Assembly: GCA_015178975.1 (NCBI GenBank)
Contig: WHVD01000085.1
Coordinates: 248,001 to 312,000, forward strand
Origin: Hysterangium stoloniferum
Lineage: Eukaryota; Basidiomycota; Agaricomycetes; Hysterangiales; Hysterangiaceae
DNA: 64,000 bases
Direction of reading: 5' to 3'
Shown here: positions 33,009-45,134 of the stretch, piece by piece
Layout of the letters: every line of letters starts with the position of its first letter
How positions within the stretch are numbered: position 1 is the first letter of the stretch
Made by a program: the position numbers and the translations under genes
Notes under the pieces: model-generated
What the model was told of the DNA's origin: nothing
What the model saw: only the letters and a program-made list of their open reading frames with translations
Databases searched by the model: none

Positions 33009-33032
33009 GTTGCCGCATTTTGCGGTGACAAC
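33009..33032. repeat. Dispersed hairpin repeat, copy 5
   Basis: GTTGCCGCATTTTGCGGTGACAAC has C and G replacing the T:A pair of the array copies, so the stem is kept. Confidence 0.55.
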
Positions 33033-34015
33033 CAGGGTTCCTAGCGGATCGGATATGGATCTGATGCGGATGCCGGACATCCTACAGATTGTTGTACGAT
33101 ACGGCTGTTTCGAGTTGTGTGTATTGTCTGAAATTCCAATGAGATTATTATCTAGTTTAAACAGATGACTGCTTGCGACACTCTCCACATTTCTGTAATA
33201 TTAGGAATGGTCATGAGCATGCAGATGGTCCCTTCACTGAGTCGATTTCTGCCGAATGTAATTATATCTCGATCAATATCATCAAGGAAATGGGAAATGG
33301 TCAACTGCCCTAGATAGCTCGCGTAGTACACCTGGTTAGTATATTTACTTAGTGGTATTTTATTTTTTAATGAGTTGGTCTATACTAGCGATCTCATGGG
33401 TGTAAAGCTATCGGTATCAGCCTCACAACGAACACAGGCGCCACTATGACATTTGCCAAAAAAATAAATTATTACAAATATAAACAATCTGAACCAGACA
33501 ACACGTCTACAAACACTATCTGAACCAAACAACCAAACAACACGTTGGATGTCTGACTGTTCGTTCTTCACGTCGTCACAACATTATCAGAATACTAACG
33601 CAATTATATATGTGGTTTTCACATACTATAGACACCCTACAACGTATGCTCGAGGATCTGCGCCCTGCGTAACTTCTTGTTCACAGCGTAGTGTATGTTC
33701 ATACTCACCTCGTTCCAGGATAGGCCCAAGCTCAAGGAGGAGCAAGGAGCAAGGATCTTCCACGGCTAAAGGGGCACCTGTCTCAGTCAGCGTGGGTGTC
33801 CCCTGAGATGCTTCCTACTCTACTTCCAACTTGTAAATTTCACAGGTACTTACCAATTCTCCTTCTTTTTCCGGAAGAATGAGCCCCACGCAGTACTCAT
33901 AAAGGTGGTTCATACGTCCTGTACCAGCTTGTGGCTGTTAATATTTTCATAGACTCACAATTTCACCCCTGTCTCAACACCCAGGCCAGTACAATCAGAT
34001 TCTCAACAGTCCGAG
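33033..34015. other. Intergenic, nothing recognised
   Basis: No supported gene. Several short splice-like signals around 33620-33960 could belong to 5' exons of the 34016 frame, but no consistent model emerged. Confidence 0.4.
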
Positions 34016-34489
34016 TTGATGGCTACGAGTAACTCTAATAAACGGAAATGTGCAGGGGCAAAAAAAGGCGAAAAGGCTACCGCAACAATTGTGCAAAGGC
34101 ATACGACAGAGAAGGCTTCAGTTGAGATAGAACACCCTACAAATGAAGTTGCTAATGACTCAGAGCACGAACCTCGACGCCGTCGATCCAGGACTGCGAG
34201 GTATCAAGTAGATAGTGATGACCAAATGGAATGTAGTGGTGAATATTGTCAGAGAAGAATAAACAATGCCGGGGTGAAGATCCTCTTTTCAGAATCAAGC
34301 TTTGTTTCGTCCCGAGGCTTTAACGTTGATGGAGAGAACGTTGAAGAAGAGAAGCCCAAGATGGCCATGAAAGTCACATCAGAATTTCACGATTTACGAA
34401 CGGTGCCTCTGTATAGTAGTAGAACCTTGGCCACTGCTGACGGGGGGTGCACGTGCTCCATCTGTCGTTCCAACGTCGACAATTCATAG
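34016..34489 (+). CDS. Possible small nuclear protein, unrecognised (157 aa)
   Basis: Open frame with a Lys-rich N-terminus, a basic stretch RRRRSRTARY near residue 54 that could be a nuclear localisation signal, an acidic region, and a C-terminal CTCSICRSN with three cysteines. Another in-frame stretch, LFDDTSGGHELEEDNEEGGM and on to a stop at about 34758, may be a 3' exon, but I could not find a convincing intron. It could equally be a gene fragment. Confidence 0.4.
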   Translation: MMATSNSNKRKCAGAKKGEKATATIVQRHTTEKASVEIEHPTNEVANDSEHEPRRRRSRTARYQVDSDDQMECSGEYCQRRINNAGVKILFSESSFVSSRGFNVDGENVEEEKPKMAMKVTSEFHDLRTVPLYSSRTLATADGGCTCSICRSNVDNS

Positions 34490-35488
34490 ATTTCCTAGCT
34501 TGGCCCCAAGAGAACCATCACTTACACCATTGCAACATAAACGTACGCTGCTTTCCTTGCCAGATGCCAGAAATCGATCCCTGATGTAGTGTTACACCTG
34601 CACCATTGCCATCTAGAACTTTGCCCTCTGCTCCATTGTTTGATGATACATCAGGCGGGCACGAGCTGGAAGAAGATAATGAAGAAGGTGGGATGTTGGC
34701 GTTCGGCCGGGCTCTCATTTTAATGCGTGATGATCGAGCCAGAAGCGCGGATGAATGAAAATGAAGGAAACGCATTCCTGAGGGGGACGCAGATGAGAGG
34801 AGGGGAGGCCTCTAGCCCAACTCTTCGTGTTCTCTATGCTACACGGCATACATGAGGTGGTGCCACACTACAAAATACATAATGTACCATCTGGCCTTAA
34901 AAGCACTCTCCTATGCATGAGATTCCCAGATTCAAGTAAACTCAGTAGTATTGTTTGCTTCTTGATGGTGTATGAAATCTCTTTATCTTGTATACTGCCA
35001 AAGCCAAAAATGCTGGGAACAGCATCAACTATTTGCATGCATAGTGATCCATAGTGTGTTGTCATGTAGCTAAATTGTAGTTAACAAGATCAAAGCAACC
35101 ATAAAATAAAATGTAACTCACCACCATTTCAATGGATGGTGCAAACCTAATTGTTGTACCATCCTCTGGGCCATAAAACTCATGTGATACTTCCCAAGCA
35201 TCATGAGGAAAGTCAGTGGAAAGGTGAACATGTTCTGGCCATGGGTACTCAGTCAAGAGATGTGTCTTGTAGTTGAGTTTTGCATCATGTATGTGTTCGA
35301 AGACAGCGTAAGGAAAACGGACAAGGTTTTATTTACGATGACTAAGCTACTGTAAAGTATGAAATAGCCGAGCATAAAATGCATCAATGGCTTGCAATAC
35401 AACATATTCTAACATGCCCACTTTGCAAGTCATTGAGGTGTGCAGTAAGACCATACACATGAAAAACGAGAATTTTAACACAAAAAAT

Positions 35489-35612
35489 ATTGCACCCACT
35501 CGACACAAAACCCATCCAAAAATTGACACAAAAACCTGCTGCACCCACTAGACGCAGAATCCGCTTGAAAATTTTGAGAAACCCACTGCGCCCACTAGAT
35601 GCAATATCTGTC
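35489..35612. repeat. Imperfect tandem repeat (about 48 bp) in the element's 3' region
   Basis: The words TGCACCCACT(C/A)GAC and a following AAAA(A)TT block recur about two and a half times inside the untranslated 3' part of the gag-only element. Confidence 0.5.
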
Positions 35613-35742
35613 TGGTACATTTGGTGTCGAACTGAACCTCAGAGCATCCTCGCTCCTAGAACGCATTCCCCCAACCTCCCAGATTACAAACAAATGCCAG
35701 ACCTTGGAGCTCTACTTGCAACTCCTAGTCCACGCGATAATT

Positions 35743-36540
35743 TCAAGTGCGCAAAATATAGCCACTCATCCCTGCACTATCAGTGGGGATCTCCTGGTTT
35801 TTGGTAGGTAATCCACTTGAAGATGACACAACCGGCCTCAGCGTGGGACAAAAACACGCAATGTGACCTTCACTGTTGCATCTATAGCAATTCTTCAGCT
35901 GTCGCATATTTGGTGAGTCGACTTTCATTTTCATGGCAATTTGACTCTCATTTTCTTTCTGCCCTTTTAGATGGCTGTCTTCTTCTACCAGTGCCGCGGA
36001 AATTTCTTCGACGGTAAGTGATCCCACTCATTGCATAAGAGCAGTTGCTACCGCACCAAATTCTGGAGCCAAACAATAGATGAGGACCTCTGGCACATCC
36101 TCATCATGTAACTTGACTCCAATCGCTTGAAGCTGCGAAGCGAGAGTCAAAATGCCATGGACATATTCCATCACTGGCTTTTTGACATCATGCTGGTACA
36201 TATAGAGCTGGTGTTTCAATGAAATCTGATTGGCCCGATTATTTGCCTGATAGATTTTTGCAAGTGCTTGCCATGCCTCTGGTCCAGTGGTGCAATCCCG
36301 AATATACAATTGTTGGCTTGATGCAATTGTCAATCCAATTGCCGTGTAACCATCCTCCAAATGCTTTGCCCAATCCAAATACTCCTTGCTATTCTCATCC
36401 TTAGGTGCCTTTTTTCCACCATCAACAACACTCCATGATCCAGCACGCTGCAAAACCATTGACAGTGAAAACTTCCATTCGTGGTAGTTATCACCCGAGA
36501 GTTTTGGGATACTCGCAAGTAAGGTGTTGATATTAGACAT
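35743..36540 (-). pseudogene. gag: Gag of the gag-only Copia-type element
   Basis: Copia-type capsid protein: LSGDNYHEWKFSLSMVLQRA near the N-terminus, then the UBN2-like region, and a CCHC zinc knuckle (CYRCNSEGHIACFC) near residue 210. One TGA at 36028-36030 interrupts the frame; the rest reads on in the same phase, which fits a CGA to TGA change. Otherwise it is open for about 265 codons. Confidence 0.8.
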
Positions 36541-36784
36541 AAGATGATGAGATGGTATTAGTGTGACTTTTAAAGCAACGGGGCGGGGCCCATAACCTGT
36601 TTGAAGACAGCATAAGGAAAATGGACAAGGTTTTATTTACGATGACTAAGCTACTGTAAAGTACAAAATAGCCAAGCGTAAAATGCATCAATGGCTTGCA
36701 ATACAACATATTCTAACAGTATGATGGTGTGCATTGTTGGAGTCACAGTTAGTAATGTATATTATTTTATTGGTCCTATAGACT

Positions 36785-37169
36785 TCATCCAGTGGGGACT
36801 GTGGATTGTGCCAAGACTGTGCCAGTGAGGTGTTGAGGAGGCAATTCCACCTTCAGATGAATCCTCAGCTGATGACTCAGGGGATGGAGCTGGAATATTA
36901 GGTTGTGGTACATCATTGGTGTGTCTGGGGAGGGAAGGCAAACAAAGGGGTGTGGGAAGGGGATGTCATATTGTGGAAATGAGATACATGGTGGAAATAG
37001 TGTGTATAGACACTGATGAGGAGGTATCACTTGACTCACTGTGGTCTAGTTGCAAATCATGGTGATGGCAATGGTTTTGTAGGCGTTGCTTGGGTTCTTG
37101 AGAAGTTGTAGGAATGCACACTGTGCCTCTCCTCAGAGGGTTAAGCTCTGGGTTTAGGAGGATACCCAA
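36785..37169 (-). pseudogene. Copia pol linker fragment
   Basis: The frame contains NPLRRGTVCIPTTSQEP followed by a Ser/Thr/Pro-rich tract, like the spacer between integrase and reverse transcriptase in Copia polyproteins. It is shifted in the middle. It lies just downstream of the Copia at 37476-43060 and may be a second, fragmentary element. Confidence 0.35.
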
Positions 37170-38030
37170 AAAATTTAAAAGTTATTTATCCACTTTAGTA
37201 TATACATATGTATATATATATTGTTTGGTGTAGAATTAATATTTCATCAAATTCAATCCATCAGGTGACACTCTGGAGAATGGGGAAATATTAATATTAA
37301 CCTTGCTCTCTGATAGAAGGTAGTCAAACAATCATATGTAGATTATCCTTTTGGGGATAAATTCCACAACATGGATTGGTAGGCCAGATATGGAGTTCTG
37401 GTTAAGTTTCTAAATAAAATAAATTCAAAGTATGCAAATTGTTTTGACAGATGTACAGATTTCAAAAAATACATCTCATTCATCCCAAAGATTAAGTCTT
37501 AACCCAAATAATTTTGTAGGCATAGAAATGGTAGTAGAGGTATCTTGGTTGAATTGACACACAATATTGTGAATCAGGGCTGGTTGGGAAAGGTAGACAG
37601 AATTATTTGGCCAATCCCATTCCACTGCAATTCCAACAACCAACAAAGTGGACAGAGCCAATATCTGAAATGGTCCACACACAATGCATTTGATCCTTAG
37701 AGGCATTGTTTTCAGCAGTAGTGCTGGCAATAGAGAGAAAATTGTTGACATGTATGGCAGCAATGATAATTCCAGTAGTAGTTTGTCTATAATAACTGCA
37801 AGATTCACATATAAGTTGAGTAAAACCCCAAGTTAACATCTGCTCATTCATTGTTTTGTTCCATATTTGGCCACTTTGTTTCATACCATATAGGCCCCAG
37901 ACTATCATCTATACATAGTCTTCTTTGCCAGGTTCCTCAAATCCTTCTGGCTGCACCATATTGCACCTCATAATCAGGTAGGAGACCATGAAGAAAAGTG
38001 GTTTTGAATCAATTTGTTGTGCATCCCAAC

Positions 38031-39044
38031 TGTTAAGTTCTTAAAGGATCTCCTTGAGCCCATGGATTCTCCAGTAATATTCCGAACGCTTTCCGGGAAT
38101 GTCCCACAGAGTCTCCAGGTAATAGTCTGGGGAGTTTCTGGGGATTAGTACAAGGAGTATCAGAATAATTACCAGAGTACTGGGATGGACTTGGCTTCAG
38201 CTTATGTGCTGCACCCTCATACACTCATTTGGGTGTCCATATTTCGAGCTGACAGAATGCCTACAAGGAAGATGTAGATTCTGGAGTTCACATGGGAGTT
38301 CCAGGAATCAAGCATGCAGACAGACATGAGGAGTAGAGACTGGATAAGGATGGATTTGGGGTGTAACTAGTTTGAGATTGAAACTAGAGAGTAAGTACAT
38401 GAGTATGGAAGACCTATATAGACTTTGAAATGTAATAATACCAAATCTGGTAATGATGAGGGGCAGATCAATTACACATAAAATGAAACAAGTAAATACT
38501 AAACTGGGAATTTGGGACAGGACAAAACAGAAGCAGAGAACAAACTAGACAGGTCATTAGACCATAATGGGAGTGGGGCTCTGTTAGAGGGGTTCTTGGG
38601 AGTCTGGTCTGGTGACTGGTCCATAAGATACAGAGTGTCAGGTGTAAGCAGGTTGGCATACAGGTTCCGGTGGGTACTCCAGTTGTAACTGTACCTTGAT
38701 GAGTATGATATAGAGAGTCAGGTGCAGATAAGGTGGAGTCAAAGATTAAAGAAGCATGTATAACAAAACACAGGGGGTCCTGTCGGAGTCCAGTCCGGGA
38801 GATGACCAAGAACATGTAAAGAAGTCAAATGTCAAGGGTGGAGTCCAATGGATTCCGGGTCATAACAGAAAGTGTCTAGTCAGGGGGCAGACTGACAGAA
38901 TGGGATGTGAGTCAAAGGGTACTTGAGGGATGAGGGTCAGGTTCCAGTGGATTCTGGATCTTGATACTGGTCCAGAAGGTGGTTTGGAACCTAATATAAT
39001 ATCCAGAGGATACTCTGTGGAGTTCCTGGGAACAGGTCTTCACA
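38031..39044 (-). mobile_element. Solo LTR, family Z (1014 bp)
   Basis: On the minus strand it runs TGTGAAGACC to CTTAACA; the 5-bp duplication CCAAC flanks it (38026-38030 and 39045-39049). It is inserted in Copia reverse transcriptase. It holds the shared LTR motif (38189-38219). Its start resembles the solo LTR at 44505-45014. Confidence 0.88.
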
Positions 39045-40230
39045 CCAACCAGGAGTAGCAGCAATATGCAACAAAATACACCAGGACTCCATGTGTGCAG
39101 TTGGTGAGGTTGTTTTATGATAGTCCTTACCATATACTTGCTCAAAACCTTTAAAGACCAACTGCACCTTCCAATGAATGGCCCTGCCAGACTCATCACA
39201 TTTAATTTGAAAGACTGGATGTCCTTTTTGGATCTTGCATCCCTGAGGAACTTCAGAATGGGGAACCAATTTGTACACCCCCATGTTCTTGAGAGAATCC
39301 AACTCATGGAATCCAGCTTGCCACCATGAACCATCACCTGATTGAAGGGCTTCTGCCCAAGTTTGTGGTTCATCATTGCATGCCAATGGGTCAATTCCAA
39401 GCATGTCAGTTAAAGAGGCTAAAGTGGCATTCATACTTGGTAGGTCAGAGCCAACCTGAAGGGATAATAAGGCATGTTGTAGCTCATCACTATCAAAAGG
39501 AGGTGTCAATGCAGGAATAGCAGTATGCAATTCAGTGATGGCATTCAAATGTTCCTGTCATTGTAACCTTACACATTGGCACTATCCTTGGATTCCTGAA
39601 CAGCACAATCGAGTCTAGTAGTCAAAGTAAGTTGGCCAGCAGTTGTTCTATTTGAATGCCAAAGGGGTGGGTCTGATAATTCACTGATCTCCTGGATGGG
39701 AGGTAGTTCCTGCAGTGGTAGGATCACAGGGGGAGGATCAGGAGGATCAATAGGTATGCCAACAGAGTAGTGGTCATGAGAAGGAGGCATCAATTCCAGT
39801 TCTAAGTCCATATCAAGGGATTCAATAGACTTATTTATTGCAGTGCATGGGTGGCCATCATGGCTTTTGAGAAACTGAACATGATAGGAACTATGGATTA
39901 GTGGAGTTTTTGGGTCATTACACCTGTACATTTTAGATTTGCCATCATATCCAATTAGAATGCATTCAATTGACTACTCATAAATCTTTGGGTTTACCCT
40001 GTTTTGAATTAGGACAAATGCATGACAACTGATCTCCTGCAAATAGGAATAGTCTAGTTTTCAGCCATACCATAATTCCCATGGTGTCTTGTCTATCAAG
40101 GATTTGGTAGTTGTTTTAACATGTGAATGAGTGGCAGTGAGGTAGAACCTGTCCCATAAGTATGTAGGTAATCTGGCATAAATATGCATAGTTCTGGCTT
40201 GGCCATTAAAGTGCAGTCTAACCATTCTAT

Positions 40231-41729
40231 TGTTAAGAACAGAGACTGGTGTTGGTAGACCAATGGGGACTGAACAGAAGGACTTGGCTTCAGCTTATAT
40301 GCTGTGCCCTTGCAAGTTACCATCGGGTGTCCTTAAATTTTGGGCAGGTGGAAAACTAGTCCGGTCAAATAATCCTCTTGGTGAGTCACCAATCGGAAGC
40401 TGAAGGATAGGTTGTGGGTTGGGTTGAAGGGTCAGAAACTGAGAGTTGGAGACCAAGGGTGAGTGAGTGCAAGCAGAGGCAGAGAGCAGGATATTTAGAG
40501 CAAGACTATGTGTTAAAGAGCACGTGGAGCTTAGCAGAGGGTTTCGGAGAAACCCACAGATATTCCGGTAGGACATCACTTCAGCTTATAGGCTGCACCC
40601 TCACAAGATTGTGTTGTCCAATTTCAGACAGGCAGATGGGAATCCTGGGGAGTCTGGGAGTAGTTGGTGAGTTTAGAGGTTGGAGGGTCAGGTGGTGATG
40701 AGTCAGAGGTCAAGTAAAAGATTGAGTTGGAAGTTGAGAGATAGATAGGTTGGAGCCTGTGGGCTCTGACAGGATAAATAGTGGTGTGTTTCAAAGAGGG
40801 ATTAGAGTGGGAAATCTAAGCTGAGAACTTAGTTGTTTTTCTGACTGGATTGTATGTACAACATTAGCTAGTTTATATAGACTGCTGAGTGTATGCAGTA
40901 CCAAATCCAGTAATAATGAGATCCAAACAAGTAATCATGAAATGAGATAAGTAAACACCAAGTTTGGTGTTTAGGAATGGAATGGAGTGGAATGGAGTCC
41001 AAAATGTGACAGGTCATTAGACCATAATGGGAATGGAGTGGGAGCGGAGTCCAAATTGTGACAGGTCATTTGTCCATAATGGGAATGGGGCTCAGTTAGA
41101 GAGCTGATGGGTTTTCCGAGCAAAGTCCAGTGACTGGAACGTGGGACAGGGTTGGAGATAGACAGGTGTGGGTCCTGGTGGGTATTCTGGTGACTGATAT
41201 ATGAGATGGTGAAGGTCAGGCATGAACAGGATTGACATCTGGGTCCCACTAGGTATTCCAGTAAACTGATAACTGGTGCATGTAGGGTGCGGGTGCGTAT
41301 AGGGTAGTGCCCAGAGTCTGGCAGGTTTTCTGGTCATAACACGATGAGAGTTATTTAGGAGTGTTCTGAGTTGATATTCTGATTGTCCTAATACTACAAT
41401 ACATGAGTGGCATATATACAGAAATCTGGCACTTATCCGAATGAAAACAGAACAAAGGAAAATACTAATGGAGAAGATGGAACTACATATAGAGTGACAT
41501 GAAAACAGAGACCAATAGATGGAACATTATAAATCTGGAAAGTAGACTACTATGGGGGTGGAAAAGGTGTAAACTGGTTGTATAGGATAAGGGGCAGACG
41601 GAAATACCAATCAGGAACAATGGAGGTACTTAATGGGGTTAGTTGGAATACTGACAGTTTGCGAGTGATTGGAGTTTTGCATGAGGTCTGATCAGGTCTG
41701 ATGGTGTGCTGAGCGCATGGGTTGTAACA
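40231..41729 (-). mobile_element. Solo LTR, family X, itself interrupted
   Basis: On the minus strand it runs TGTTACAACCCATG to CTTAACA. The flanks TCTAT (40226-40230) and TCAAT (41730-41734) match at four of five bases. It is inserted in Copia integrase. A family Y LTR (40511-41341) lies inside it. Parts resemble 47031-49985 and 62755-63786. Confidence 0.78.
40511..41341 (-). mobile_element. Solo LTR, family Y, nested in family X
   Basis: On the minus strand it starts TGTTATGACCAGAAAACC and ends in CTTTAACA. The flanks CTATG (40506-40510) and CGATG (41342-41346) differ at one base. Its length and content match the solo LTR at 54679-55645 (GGAGTCC, TGACAGGTCAT and CATAATGGGAATGG blocks). Confidence 0.8.
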
Positions 41730-43602
41730 TCAATGCATCCAATGTTTGCTGATGTATATGAGCTGTGAATTGATGATTAGTCCCTCTAGAGGCCAACCAA
41801 TGAGCCATTTCATAGCTTTTGAGTTCTCCATTGTTTGTCTGGTAAATTCCAACCTTTAACCTTGTCTCAACTTCATATGTGCACTCCCAAGATTGAAGTT
41901 GTGAGAAGGCATCACTGTTTAGTTTAAGCAAGATGGTCCAGGAATAACTTGAATAATCATCTACAATATTCATATATTTTTGGAACAAATGTCTTAGTCT
42001 GTTTGCCAAGGATACAGACATCACATTTAGTGGGAGTGATGGAAGGGTTGGGGGATGTCACACCTTGGATAAGGCCAGTATGGAACATATCACAAATGGC
42101 TTGATAGTTCACATGGCCAAGCTGATGGTGCCAAGATTCAATGGCAGGTGCATGATGAGTGATGAAAGTGTGCTCAGTTTGGGCTGAGTAGATATTCAGA
42201 GAATAAAGATGTTTTTGTGGGAGTAAGTTTCCTCGGGCTATAATGGTTCCAGATGACTTTGTGCTAAGCCAGCAGGAGGCATCATCAAAATGTGCAATGA
42301 CATTTGAGTCTTTCATGAGGCAGTTAATTGAAATTAATTGTACTGTGGTGTTCAGAATGTATAAAATGTTTTGTAGTAGTGTATACATATGTACCCCAAC
42401 CTATCCATAATTTTATATCTCCAATGCTGATCACCCATACAGAAGAGTCACTGAAACCCTTAACAGAGCAGGGGTGACAGCTTTCAAGGTTAGGAAGTCA
42501 GTACAGTCAGGGGATATATGAATAGAGGCACCACTGTCCATCCAGAACAGATGTGAGTCAGTGGAGATACATAGGTGTGTGAGTGGGGTGAGATACAGGA
42601 ATAATGTTGGTGGTATTGATAGTGGCCATGGTAGATTGGCTATGTTTGGACCAGTTGATATTCATTTTTAACTCCTCCGACAAGCCATCTGTCATACTCA
42701 ATAGTGTCTTACAGTGACAAAGGGATTGAATAATCCTGCTCAGACATCTCAACAGTGGAGATAATGAGTGCAGTGGCTAAGGAACTATTTTCCAGCCAGT
42801 TGGCCTTGGCATGAGGTTCAGTGTTATCAGATTCAGGGATTGTACTATCAATATAGCCAAAAAGCCCAGTGAGGGTAATAAAGAGATCCATGGCATGAAG
42901 CCAAGAATGATAATTTGATTTGAGTTTGTCAAGTTTAGGACTGGTGGAGGTAATATTGGTATGGACAAGGTTAATGGAAGGTGCAAGAGCATCTGTGGAA
43001 GTCAGAGTGGCCATAGGTAAAAATAGTATTGGTTCTACTCAAAAATATAGGCCCATAACCTGTTAGAAAGTAAGACCTAATAGTAATCTTAGTCTTGTAT
43101 TAGTGTATAACAGACTAGTTAGATACCTAATAGTAATCTATGATACACATGAGTATACTGAGGTATTGAGTAGAGCAGCTTACCTCAGTCTCATATTAGT
43201 ATACAGTAGGCAACAAAACCCTTACAATGTTTTGTACTTTTTGAAAGACATGGCTATTCCTCCAGAAATAAATTCTGTAAAATGCCAAAAATATTATGTA
43301 ATATACTTCAACATCATACCTTCCAGATATGCACAACCACAAGGCACCACATCCTTATTTGGTAAGTCCACATCACACACAAACCAATAGCTCATTGTAA
43401 GGGTTTTGTTGCACACATTTTTAAAGTTCAAAATGGGTAGTCCTACCTGATTTGAGGTCAGATGACGTGTGTATTGTCCAAAAAGGAGGGTCCTAGTCAC
43501 ATGACTTTGTTTATAAAGTTCAACAAAGTCATGTGACCACTCTTCCTCAATGTATATAAGAGGAAAGCAACCAGTTGGAATCCCACAATCACCCTACTCA
43601 CA

Positions 43603-45134
43603 ATGAAAAAGCTCTCCTCCAGCCAAATCCAACATATTCTTACTCTACTTGACTCTGGCATTTCTGGAGCTCAAATATGTTACCAAACTCATCTCAGCAG
43701 TGCCACCATCAGTCGTATTCACTCTGAGCATTGCCCTGACCACCCCAAATGCTCTGGTGGCTGTCCTACAAAGCTTACCACAGCCAATATTGCCTATGCT
43801 AGAAGAATAATTTGCATGGGGAAGGTTGATAATGCCACACAGGCAACCAAGAAACTTATAGACATCATAAACACTCCTATTACTTCACAAACAGTGTGTC
43901 GCCATCTCAAAACCATAGGCATGAGGGCTGTGGTAAAGAGAAAAAGGCCACTTCTCAAACCTCATCATCGGAAATCTTGTTTGGAGTTTGCAGAAAGGCA
44001 TTTGGAATGGACCCTGGAGGACTGGAAGAGGGTCATATGGTCTGATGAGACTAATATTAATAGGCTGGGATCAGATGGAAGGAAATATGTGTGGAAAAAT
44101 GTGGGTGAGGGGTTAAATGATAGGTTAGTAGAGGGAACAGTCAAGTTTGGAGGAGGAAACCTGATGATGTGGGGATGCATGGGCTGCAATGGGGTTGGGT
44201 TTGCAATCAAAATTGATGGGAGGATGGATACTGAGCTTTATGTGGAGATCCTGGATGATGAACTCCAGCAAACCCTCAAATATTACAACAAAATAGTGGC
44301 TGACATTGTGTTTCAACAAGACAATGACCCCAAACACACCAGCAAAAAGGCCCAGAAATGGTTCACTGACCATGATGTTACAGTCCTCAAGTGTCCTGCA
44401 CAATCTCCTGACATGAATCCTATTGAACATCTGTGGAATCATGTCAAAAAGAAGCTGGGGGAGTATGAACAGCCTGCAAATAGTGCTCATGAACTGTGGG
44501 AGAGTGTTATGACCTGTTCCCGGATGTTTCAATATCCGACTTCCGGTCTCTGACTATGGAACATCATAGTTACCGTATCTTCCGCATTCTTCCCTTGTTC
44601 CGCATTTGGTAATCTGTCCATTGACAAGTATTCACTCATTTGTCTATTATATTCCCGTTTTGGAATATTGTCTCCCCGATATGTCTTATTGTATTTCTGT
44701 CTTAGTTTGTAGTACAATAACGAGAAGACTTATATTAGTTTCTGTGCAGTTGTACTTTACTTTAGATCTGATATCGACTTAGTTTCTTATTCCCTCTTCC
44801 GTCTTTCTGTATGCTCGATATTCGGAACTCTTCGGAACTCTGAATATCTGTGTCTTCCATCATAAGTCTCACCTCTGAAATTAAGGACTTTGAGCGTTTG
44901 CATAGAGGTGCAGCACATAAGCTGAAGCCAACGTCCTGACCCTATCTGATAGTTTCCGACTTCCCAGTGACTTTCCGATAGTTCCAGAATAAGTTTCCGA
45001 CACAGCACTTAACAGAGAGGGTGCAGAAGGTGTGGGAAGAGATTCCAAAGGAGGAGTGTCAGAAGCTTATTGAGAGTATGCCTAGAAGACTTGCAGCAGT
45101 GATTAGAGCAAAGGGGGGCCATACTAAATACTAA
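43603..45134 (+). pseudogene. Tc1 transposase, interrupted by a solo LTR
   Basis: A 338-residue DD34E transposase, split at 44504/45020. The N-terminal helix-turn-helix region is followed by the catalytic domain: first Asp in IWSDETNINRLGS, second in VFQQDNDPKHT, Glu in SPDMNPIEHLWNH. Leaving out 44505-45019 gives 1017 nt in one frame up to the stop at 45132-45134, with no other lesion seen. The gene was therefore intact when the LTR element landed. Confidence 0.9.
44505..45014 (+). mobile_element. Solo LTR in Tc1 transposase (510 bp)
   Basis: TGTTATGACC to CACTTAACA, with the 5-bp duplication GAGAG at 44500-44504 and 45015-45019. It carries the shared LTR motif (44905-44931). Its start resembles family Z. 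Confidence 0.94.

Larger units (their letters stand above)
35294..36718 (-). mobile_element. Complete gag-only Copia-type LTR element (1425 bp)
   Basis: Two 121-bp LTRs (35294-35414 and 36598-36718, TGTT..TAACA) and a 5-bp target duplication GTATG (35289-35293 and 36719-36723) define a full element. Next to the 5' LTR, 36586-36597 reads (minus) GGTTATGGGCCC, matching the anticodon arm of initiator-tRNA-Met as in Copia half-tRNA priming. The only reading frame is gag (36540-35743). There is no protease, integrase or reverse transcriptase, so it must depend on another element. The two LTRs differ at seven bases, all in CpG contexts. Confidence 0.92.
34868..36750 (-). pseudogene. Unrecognised gene fragment split by the gag-only element
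   Basis: On the minus strand an open frame enters from about 36745, is interrupted by the element at 35294-36718, and continues from 35293 (HDAKLNYKTHLLTEYPWPEH) to about 35122. A GTGAGT donor there leads to a TTTAG acceptor near 35072, and the next exon (34868-35065) ends at a stop. The text across the target-site duplication is continuous in one frame. It is not recognised; it may be host or transposon derived. Confidence 0.45.
37476..43060 (-). mobile_element. Decayed Copia retrotransposon, split by solo LTRs
   Basis: Minus-strand order: LTR edge TGTTAGAAAG at 43061 with the PBS-like GGTTATGGGC beside it (43051-43060); gag (about 43014-42558); protease with DSGAS (42526-42543); integrase zinc region HHQLGHVN..CDVC (42388-41735); integrase C-terminal part (40230-39570); reverse transcriptase first half (39548-39050, WAEALQSGDGSWWQAGF); second half (38030-37476, YGMKQSGQIWNKTM). 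Solo LTRs at 40231-41729 and 38031-39044 interrupt integrase and RT; the frame across the second is continuous without it. The RT catalytic pair reads HVNN where a YVDD-type motif is expected. Frameshifts and stops are numerous. Not functional. Confidence 0.85.
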
